A DNA stretch of 64,000 bases from Rhizoclosmatium globosum (lineage: Eukaryota > Chytridiomycota > Chytridiomycetes > Chytridiales > Chytriomycetaceae). The stretch is from assembly GCA_002104985.1 (NCBI GenBank), contig MCGO01000051.1, positions 228,247 to 292,246 of the forward strand, given 5' to 3'. The first letter of the stretch is position 1; every line of letters begins with the position of its first letter. The translations under genes and the position numbers were made by a program. Positions 56,883 through 64,000 of the stretch are shown in pieces. The notes under the pieces were generated by a model. The model saw only the letters and a program-made list of their open reading frames with translations. It was not told the origin of the DNA and did not search any database.

Positions 56883-59800
56883 ATGTCTCCCTCTGAACCA
56901 GAAGCAGAGACATTGAACCATCAAACTTTAAACACGAGCGAACAAGTTGGCGGAGTGAAGCACTTGGAGGATGAACTAGATGACCAATTAGCGGATGATT
57001 TGCTTGAGACAGTTGAATCGCACTTGAACGCCCTTCCAAGTGGATCAAACGGCCTTCTGATTGGTTCGTGCTTAAAGTTCCAACTTAAACAAGCAACAAA
57101 CTACTCGTCACTAACCTTATCTACAACCTTCAGAGGCCTCACTCGCATTCTCGACGCTCTTCTCACCGCACTCACACTCGCACCCAACCAAACAAGTCCC
57201 GCCCGCACTCGCTCTCTTTTCGTATTCGTCCGACGCCTTCAAAGACCAGCGCGACCACATGACGCCGCCCGATGTCAAAGTTGTTGAAGTCCACGCTTTC
57301 GAGCCATTTGATTCCGTCTACAACTCTACAAAAGTGTCAATTCAAAACGAGGGTTTCTTTGAACTCAAAAAGGATATTGTCTTTGTCGTTGGTAAATACC
57401 TTTTGTTCTGGTGTTGGCGATCGTGGTGTCTCACTCTATCTTTACCCATCCTATTATCAATCAGGCGGGCCTGGATCGGGAAAGGGTACCCAATCAGCGA
57501 AATTGGCAAAAGATTTCAACTTGTTGCATCTCTCTGCGGGTGACTTGTTGCGTGCTGAAGTTGCGGCGGGAACGGAAATTGGGTTGCTTGCCGAAGGCAT
57601 TATGAAGGAAGGCAAGATTGTCCCGCAGGATATTATGATTGGACTGCTCAAGAAGGCGATCGAGAATGATACGGAGAGTAATGGGATTCTGATTGGTGAG
57701 CTAATGCCTGTGGAGTTTGGACTGTCCACCTGATATGGATTACAAACAGACGGATTCCCCCGAGCGTTGGACCAAGCTATCGAATTCGAAAATGTTGTGA
57801 GACCAGCTACTGCTATTCTCAACTTCAACTGCCCCTTGGACGTTCTGGAAGCCCGTCTTATTGAACGCGGAAAAACTTCGGGACGTGCTGATGATAACCT
57901 GGAAACGATTCGAAAACGCTTCAATACATTCCAAGAGCAAAGTTTGCCTGCGTTGGAATACTTTGGAGAGCGGGTTATTACTATTGACGGATCTGTTGCC
58001 ATTGATACTGTGTACGAGAATGTCTTGTTGGAAGTGAGTCGACTTGGGCTGTTTGAACCGAAAAAGAGCGTCGTTTTTGCAATCAGTTGAGTATTTTCAA
58101 ATGTGTTGTCAGCAATTAAACATGGGTTTAGGTGATGGATCATGTCCTGAGGAAGTGCACCTCCTATCTTTACGTTTGGCGTCGGAATACAACCTGTCTC
58201 TACTCACTTTCGGTGGAAGCGAACTTGAGGAATACGAAGTCGTTGCTGAAACCGATAGCAAAGAGGAAGTCGTCGAAGAGGAAATTTCTGCAGAAACAGA
58301 AAAGGAAGGAGTTGTTGCTGTCGAATATGCTTTGGACCAAACCTTGAACGAACTCGATGCTCAACTCGCCGAACATCTCCTCGAGACTGTTCGTGCGGCT
58401 ATTGCAAACAACTTTGCTGCGGAAAAGCCAACGATGGGAATCCTTGTTGGTATGTGCCATTTGTAATATATTATGGTTTGTGTCTCAAACAATCAACAGA
58501 GGCTTCACTCGGTTTCAGTCCCTTGTTTGATGGCGAGGAATCCACCAGACCTGCTATTGCGCTCTTTTCATATGCCGCGCGCGACTTTGAAGATAACGAG
58601 CACTTCCCCAACTTTGACGATTCGTTAAATGTCGTCGAAGTTCATTCGTTTGATCCGTTTGAAACTGTCTATGATAGCGTCAAGTCCAGCGTATTGCACG
58701 AAGGATTGTTGGATGTTTCGTTGCATAGCGTCAAGAATTTCAGCGTCATTTTCGCGATCGGTGAGCTTTGTCCGTTCTTTTAAAGTTGGCGCTAAATAGT
58801 GTTCAGGTGATGGGTTGTATGCAGAGGAAACCCACCTTCTTGCTACACGACTTGCGCATGACTACGACTTGACTTTAGTCTCGTTCGGTGACACTGTGGA
58901 CGCCGAAGTTGAAGTGAATGTTGAAGAGGCGGTTGTCGTTGAAGAGGCTGTCCAAGAATCTACTGTTGAGGAGATTCCTGCTTCTACAGTTTCCATTGAG
59001 AAGGAGGCAGCTAATGTTGACACTGAAAGTGAGGAGCCAGTTAAGAACGAATTGTCGATAGATGAAACCAGAGATGATTTGGATGGCGAGCTTGGTAAGT
59101 CTTTTCACATTCACGTTTGCAGTTTCTTATTCTGAATCAAAGCGGAACACATCTTGGAGGCTGTTCGAGCTGAAATTGAGAAGCACCGTGCCGATGGAAA
59201 GACGGAAGGAATCCTTGTTGGTATGGCAGCTTTTTTTTCTCTGACCAACGACTCACTCATATCTGTATAGAGGCATCGCTTGGATTCAGTCCTCTCTTTG
59301 ATGGAGAAGGGCCTGCTGTTGCTCTCTTCTCATATTCAACCAGCCAATTTGAAGACAACGATCATCTCCCTGACTTCGACGATGCTGTCAATGTGGTTGA
59401 AGTCCATTCGTTTGCACCCTTCGATAAGGTATATCAAACTGTCAAAAAAGCGTATTGGATGAGGGCATGTTGAATATTTCCCTGACGAGCGGAAGACACT
59501 TCAATGTTATTTTCCTTATTGGTAAGAGTCTCCTATGTGTTTCTCTTGTTTTGCTGACCAAAGTTTAAGGGGATGGACACAACCAAGTCGAAACTCACCT
59601 GCTTTCCACTCAACTCGCCAAGGATTACAACCTGAGTCTGCTTACGATTGGTGTGGATGCTTCAGTTGAAGCTGAAGCCCAAGAATTCGGCAAGCTTTTG
59701 AACGCCAGCCGTCAGTTGGAAGTATTGGTTGAAGAGGAGGAGATCGAAGAGGAGATCGAAGTTGCTGACACCAATCAAGTATCGAACAAAGAAGTGGATG

Positions 59801-60810
59801 CAATTGTTGACGAAATGACCTCAAACCTTGCAGATTTGGATTCTGCTGCAATTGCTGATGAAGCCAACACGTCTCGGATTCAAGAACTTGAAGAAAATCT
59901 CAAGGATGCTCAAGGCGAAATTTCGAAGACTGCAGGCGATGTTGCTGCTAATATCAACGCCCTGTTGGAGGAACGAATCACATTACTCCAAGAGCGCCAA
60001 GCCGATGCTCAATTAATTCAAGAGCTGATGGTCAAGGTGGACACGTTGGCTTTGGAAGCTGCTGAGGAGGTCAAGGCTCTCATGACTGAGAATGAGGAAC
60101 TGCGAGATGCGTTGGAGAAGAAGCAAGGTGACCACATTGCAATTATCGAAAGCCAAGAAAAGAGCGCCTTGCAGCTACAAAGCGAACTGACTGAAGCGTT
60201 GGAGCGTGTTCGTGACGGGAATGTCAAGTATGGAGCCGTTGTTATCGAGCGCGATCTATTGCAAAAGCAAGTTTCTGTGTTGAATCTTGAAGCTGAGAAG
60301 GAACGATTGTTGCGACACAATGATGCGGCTGCCTTTGATGTTGAGCGGACCGAATTGTTGGCGCGAATCAAGCAATTGGAAGCCACAGTGACTGAAAGCA
60401 AAGCGGCGCATTCACAAGTAAAAGAGGCATTCGATGCGCTTTCTGGTAGACACAAGGATCTTTGGGAGCTGCACAAGTCCACTACCACTGAGCACAATAA
60501 CAACACAGCAATTGTCGAAGACCAAATCTTGCGGCTTCAATCTGAATTGAACACGGTCATTGCAGAGCGTGGGGATGCATTACAAGACCTCGCAGATGCT
60601 GAGGAGGAATTGAAAGCTGCTCATCAACGGATTCACGATTTGAATGATGTCATCCAAATGATGAAAACTCATATTGCTCGGTTGGTTGAACAGTCAAGAA
60701 AGTCACGAGTTGTTGTGTTGGAGGATCATGTTGTCAAGCTTGAGAAGACTATTGGGTCTTTGAAGGCAGAAGTGCAGTTCTTGAAGGGATTGGTGAGCAA
60801 CAAGAAGTAG
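56883..60810 (+). CDS. Nucleoside-monophosphate-kinase-like protein: one active-type and three eroded P-loop modules plus coiled coil
   Basis: Ten exons: 56883-57063, 57134-57391, 57465-57695, 57750-58085, 58132-58449, 58500-58760, 58807-59094, 59143-59220, 59271-59521 and 59570-60810. With one base missing in an A6 run (59444-59449), 1147 residues result. An adenylate/UMP-CMP-kinase core spans exons 2-4: VVGGPGSGKGTQ, LSAGDLLR, DGFPRA, and the short lid ERGKTSGRADDN. Three later segments align with the P-loop region but have lost it (SDGSCPEE, GDGLYAEE, GDGHNQVE in place of GGPGSGKG), each followed by THLL/VHLL and a YNL/YDL strand. Repeated linker modules share LLETVR, EASLGFSPLFDGE and VVEVHSF. 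The last exon is ~400 residues of coiled coil. Almost every junction is phase 1, fitting exon duplication. An ATG at 56835 is an alternative start. Confidence 0.82.
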
Positions 60811-61411
60811 AGAATTAAAGTTTCAAATAAAGAACATCTAGATTGATTTAGAAGAGGCCGAACTGAGGTTGAAAGAGTTAAGAAGGTAAGAAGGGCGACA
60901 AGATCAAAAAATTGATGCGCACCAAACAGGTGTTCAACTTGGTCACATCATAAATTGGTTTTGCACATTGCTTCGACGGTTTTAGATCTGTACAAAAAAC
61001 AACCACAAAACTGGAACAGGTGAGCCATTGACAGCCTCAATTCTACCTCTCTTGGATGCAGGAAGCAATCTTGAATGTATATTGACTTGAAGTTGGGCTG
61101 CGATCAATGCTATCTGACTCTCATCTCGTCCATCCTCTGACCCAGGCTCCAGCCTCATTTTAACAAGGACTGACACTCTCTCCCCGATTCGACAGTTTCT
61201 ACGGATCAATTCGTAATAATCCATTTGGTCAAAGTCCTGCAATAGTCCCCAGCGAACAGATCAATTGAAACACTTCATTGTCTTAAATTGGTTGGTGCCT
61301 TTCAGTTTTTCCACCCACCCTCTTTTCTGCAACTTATAGAACCTAATTCAGATCCATGATTTCCCTATGTTTATTAATTCTGTTTTCCCTCATATAGTGT
61401 TGAACATTCTG
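60811..61411. other. Intergenic with one weak minus-strand ORF
   Basis: About 600 bp between the kinase-like gene and the TIR gene. A minus-strand frame at 61224-60982 (80 codons, MDYYELIRRNCRIGERVSVL start, preceded by a TTGCAG acceptor-like site) could be a small gene or last exon, but I recognise no family and give it low weight. Confidence 0.35.
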
Positions 61412-63262
61412 ATGGGCAACCTACCTTCAAAAGGCACTTATGCTAGACAAGACCCTGTTCCTTCTGTTTCTGATGAATCAAAAATCCTTAATGGTCATCT
61501 GAACAAGGCAGAATCAAAGGAAAATCCCACATGCATCCTTAACAACAGCCTTCTTCCAGCTCAAGACCATTCCAATCAAACTAATTCTACTGAAGCAAAT
61601 ATGAGAGTACTTGAATTATCAGAGTTAAAGGAGCCTACAGGCTCAACAAACTTAACACTTGTGCTACAAGCCCCAGACAGTCAATTGATTCCACTCACTG
61701 TTCAGCCCTATCTTGAACCTGAAGGTAAATGCAACATTTATGTTGAAAAGTCTCGTATTTCTGTAAAAGCTTTGAAGAAAATGGTGGGTTCTTCCTTGTA
61801 ACTCACAATTGAACTAAACAATTTTAGATTATTGACATGTATGACTATCCAAGTGACCAACCACTGATTGTTTATTATACCATCCTAAAGCAAAAAGGAT
61901 TTAAGCATATTATGCTTTCACATTATGCTATGTTGGGTAACATATTCAACTTGGTTCAAGATTGCAAAACGGATCTTCTCTTTGAATTTTCAGAATCTTA
62001 TGTAATTACTATTGGCCCCAAAAACAAAACAAATGAGAACTCAGTCACTGTTCTGTTGACTGGATTGGATATAGATGAACTCAAAAAAATAGTAAGTAAT
62101 ATCTGAATCATTGGATTGGGTACTGATTTTTTCATGGATAGGTTTTGGCGTATTTCTCTGCGACTTCTGATATCAAGTTTTATCTCTGTGATCTGATTTC
62201 AAAAGAGCAGTATGTGGTGAATTCAGGTGATGCTTTGAAAAAAGCCCTCACTTCTTCTTCCTGTGAATTAGTCTTTGAGACTCCAATTCAAACTCCGTCC
62301 CAATTAGTCCAAGAAGAATTTTTTGACAACATATCTTATGACTGTACTTCCAAGCCAGAGTTTGACATTTTCATCTCATATTCCTGGAAAGACAAGGGAA
62401 CTGTTGACCTCTTTTACACAGAACTTGCTACCTGCTTTCCACAGTTGAGAATTTGGAAAGATAGTGAAGGAAATATGAATGGCAATGTGTACCATGCCAT
62501 GGCTGAAGGGATTGCCTCCTCAAAGATGATAGTAACATTCTTCTCCAAAGATTATTTGGTATGTGCAACATTTATTGTGTGTGGTGAGAAATAGTATGAG
62601 CTGAGCATTTTCACCAGGAATCTCCAAACTGTAATCGTGAAATGTTTTATGCTGCTGACAGTAACAAGAAGATTCTCCCAGTTTTCATCTTTAAGGAAAG
62701 TGGCATTGCTCTAAAATCCCTGAAATCTCAGTTTAGCCAGCATTTTTTAATTATAGCTGGAACCTTGTATTTTGAACTGAAGGGAACAGACGTAAATTCT
62801 AATGACTGGCAAATCCTGATTAATAGCACGTATCAAGAGATTTGCAAAATAAGATCTCTTGCATTTGCTGATTGTAGTCTATTGGCTTTGCATTTGTGGC
62901 TCAAACCAGTTGATTTTTCTAGTGACTACTCTGCATATAAAAAAGAGTATGTTGAAGGGACTCGGTTACACATAATTGACTCATTGAATGCTTGGAAAGT
63001 GACTGATGAGAGAGCTATGTTTATGGGTGGGGCTGCAGGGACTGGAAAGTCAAGTGTTGTGTTTCTATACTCTTGGGTTAGTTGGGTTAGACCCATGCTA
63101 CCATGCTACCAATTCATGCTACCAATTCATGCTACCATGCTACCAATTCATGCTACCATGCTACCAATTCATGCTACCATGTTACCATGCTACCAATTCA
63201 TGTTACCAAAAGACCCCCTTTGGGGTTTGAACCAGAGGCATTCACATTTGCTACCACAATGA
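61412..63262 (+). CDS. TIR / P-loop NTPase (NACHT-like) protein, truncated at the subtelomere
   Basis: Exons 61412-61783, 61828-62091, 62142-62558 and 62618 onward, in frame. The start MGNLPS fits an N-myristoylation signal. Two tandem ~85-residue modules follow (one with ALKKMIIDMYDY, the next with ELKKIVLAYFSA) of possible ubiquitin-like fold. A TIR domain follows: FDIFISYSWKDKGTVDLFY, IWKDSEGNMNGNVYHAMAEG, MIVTFFSKDYL, then across an intron ESPNCNREMFYA. Next come WLKPVDFSSDYSAY and a Walker A motif, GGAAGTGKSS. About 20 residues later the coding sequence runs into the ATGCTACC satellite, and the apparent frame to 63262 is repeat sequence. The rest of the NTPase and any sensor repeats are missing. 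TIR-STAND proteins act in immune or cell-death signalling in many lineages; a function here is not shown. Confidence 0.78.
63092..63208. repeat. Subtelomeric ATGCTACC satellite, first block
   Basis: Units of 8 bp (ATGCTACC) alternating with 14-bp ATGCTACCAATTC-type units. The block starts directly after the P-loop exon of the TIR gene and ends before a tRNA-like segment. Confidence 0.9.
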
Positions 63263-63285
63263 TTAACCACTATACTAAATCAAAC
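63210..63285 (-). repeat. tRNA-derived (SINE-like) segment
   Basis: Read on the minus strand, 63277-63260 is TAGTATAGTGGTTAATCA, an A-box-like D arm of tRNA-Asp/Glu type. About 27 bases later GGTTCAAACC (63233-63224) fits a B box. The acceptor and T stems do not pair as a tRNA, so it is more likely a SINE head or decayed tRNA. It is flanked by the satellite on its right-hand (5') side only after ~260 bp, and directly on its left. Confidence 0.45.
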
Positions 63286-63540
63286 TTACATCATGAAAAA
63301 AAGACGTAGCTACATTGAGTCCATGCCTCACCAAATAGATAAACTATTTCTAAGGTTACTGAAAAAACAATCTGAAAAGCTTTTGGATGTTGCAATAAGA
63401 TCAGAATGATGCTACCAAAAATTGTTCAGTATAAATAGTCAGGCTGATATTTTTTAGACCTGCAAAAGTCAGTCTTTTAACACTAATCTTGAATTCTCTC
63501 CTATGCTACTTTGCTGGTATCCTGCAATCATACCTAAAAT

Positions 63541-63872
63541 TCATGGTGCCATGCTACCATGCTACCATGCTACCAAAATTCATGCTACCATGCTACCAAA
63601 ATTCATGCTACCATCCTACCCAAAATTCATGCTACCAAAATTCATGCTACCATGCTACCAAAATTCATGCTACCAAAATTCATGCTACCAAATTCATGCT
63701 ACCATGCTACCATGCTGCCATGCTACCATGCTACCATGCTACCAAAATTCATGCTACCATGCTACCATGCTACCATGCTACCAAAATTCATGCTACCATG
63801 CTACCATGCTACCATGCTACCATGCTACCAAAATTCATGCTACCATGCTACCATGCTACCATGCTACCATCA
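63541..63872. repeat. Subtelomeric ATGCTACC satellite, second block
   Basis: About 330 bp of ATGCTACC units mixed with ATGCTACCAAAATTC units (15 bp), with rare variants (ATGCTGCC, ATCCTACC). It abuts the telomeric repeat with only CATCAAAAG between. Confidence 0.93.
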
Positions 63873-63876
63873 AAAG

Positions 63877-64000
63877 TTAGGGTTAGGGTTAGGGCTAGGG
63901 TTAGGGTTAGGGTTAGGGTTAGGGTTAGGGGTTAGGGTTAGGGTTAGGGTTAGGGTTAGGGTATTAGGGTTAGGGTTAGGGTTAGGGTTAGGGTTAGGGT
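63877..64000 (+). repeat. Telomere, (TTAGGG)n
   Basis: TTAGGG repeats run to the right edge with the G-rich strand 5'->3' toward the end, the orientation of a right chromosome end. Variants are one CTAGGG near 63893, one extra G near 63930, and GTATTAGGG near 63961. Confidence 0.97.

Noticed and set aside
59444..59450. Programmed -1 frameshifting at the A-run of the kinase-like gene
   Set aside because: The zero-frame codons (GTC AAA AAA GCG) do not form a canonical X XXY YYZ slippery heptamer, and the exon is one base short for its splice phase, favouring a missing base.
63210..63285. A functional tRNA on the minus strand
   Set aside because: A- and B-box-like motifs are present but acceptor, anticodon and T stems do not pair.
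63092..63935. Open frames rich in CYHATMLP / NSCYHA repeats
   Set aside because: They are translations of the ATGCTACC satellite and telomere, not genes.
1..64000. CRISPR array or bacterial operons
   Set aside because: The repeats are minisatellites or satellites without spacers, and genes have spliceosomal introns and eukaryotic domains.

Overview
The window is eukaryotic, intron-rich and gene-dense, and it ends at a chromosome end: the last ~124 bases are (TTAGGG)n running toward the right edge. Gene content points to a fungus, most likely an early-diverging zoosporic (chytrid-like) one. It has class V myosins with dilute tails, a Pib1/ZNRF-like FYVE-RING protein, C2H2 and homeobox regulators and mitochondrial Grx5. 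It also has families frequent in chytrids: ankyrin, Crinkler-type, and TIR plus P-loop NTPase proteins. Most introns are 35-165 nt with GT-AG ends. The taxonomic assignment is inference.

Layout, left to right. 1-6.6 kb: a homeobox regulator (5' end outside the window), a large ankyrin-type protein with an apparent frameshift, Grx5 and a NIPA-type transporter. 6.8 kb: tRNA-Gln(CTG) beside a partial copy of its own 5' end. 7.7-8.5 kb: ten copies of a 76-bp minisatellite. 9.2-12.8 kb: a ten-exon ankyrin/dysferlin/FYVE/RING protein. 12.9-40.9 kb: three class V-type myosin genes (two on the minus strand, one on the plus strand) interleaved with a DUF2087 protein, a C2H2 regulator, a 1294-aa coiled-coil protein, a Gly/Ser-rich membrane protein, a decayed PstS-like gene and two tandemly duplicated coiled-coil genes.

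41.0-47.9 kb is a nested mobile-element region. A minus-strand, 5'-truncated non-LTR retrotransposon is split in its ORF by a 4,346-bp DNA transposon with ~20-bp inverted ends and a CACGTG target duplication. Removing the insert restores the retrotransposon reading frame exactly. The insert carries two divergent spliced genes: a retroviral-type DDE integrase and a DUF3987-type P-loop protein. This pairing is the best candidate here for an undescribed system.

48-60.8 kb: two paralogous aspartic proteases (the first lacking its 5' part next to the retrotransposon), a four-helix membrane protein, a broken Crinkler-HNH gene, an F-box/SPRY protein, and a 1147-residue nucleoside-monophosphate-kinase-like protein with one intact and three eroded P-loop modules plus a coiled coil.

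61.4-64 kb: a subtelomeric TIR-plus-P-loop gene with an N-myristoylation-type start and two tandem N-terminal modules. It is cut just after its Walker A motif by an 8-bp ATGCTACC satellite, then telomere.

Exon boundaries were worked out by hand from splice consensus, reading phase and family conservation. Where I give exons, their lengths sum to whole codons, but no transcript data were available. Several genes carry single-base frameshifts, two of them in homopolymer runs, so some may be assembly errors.
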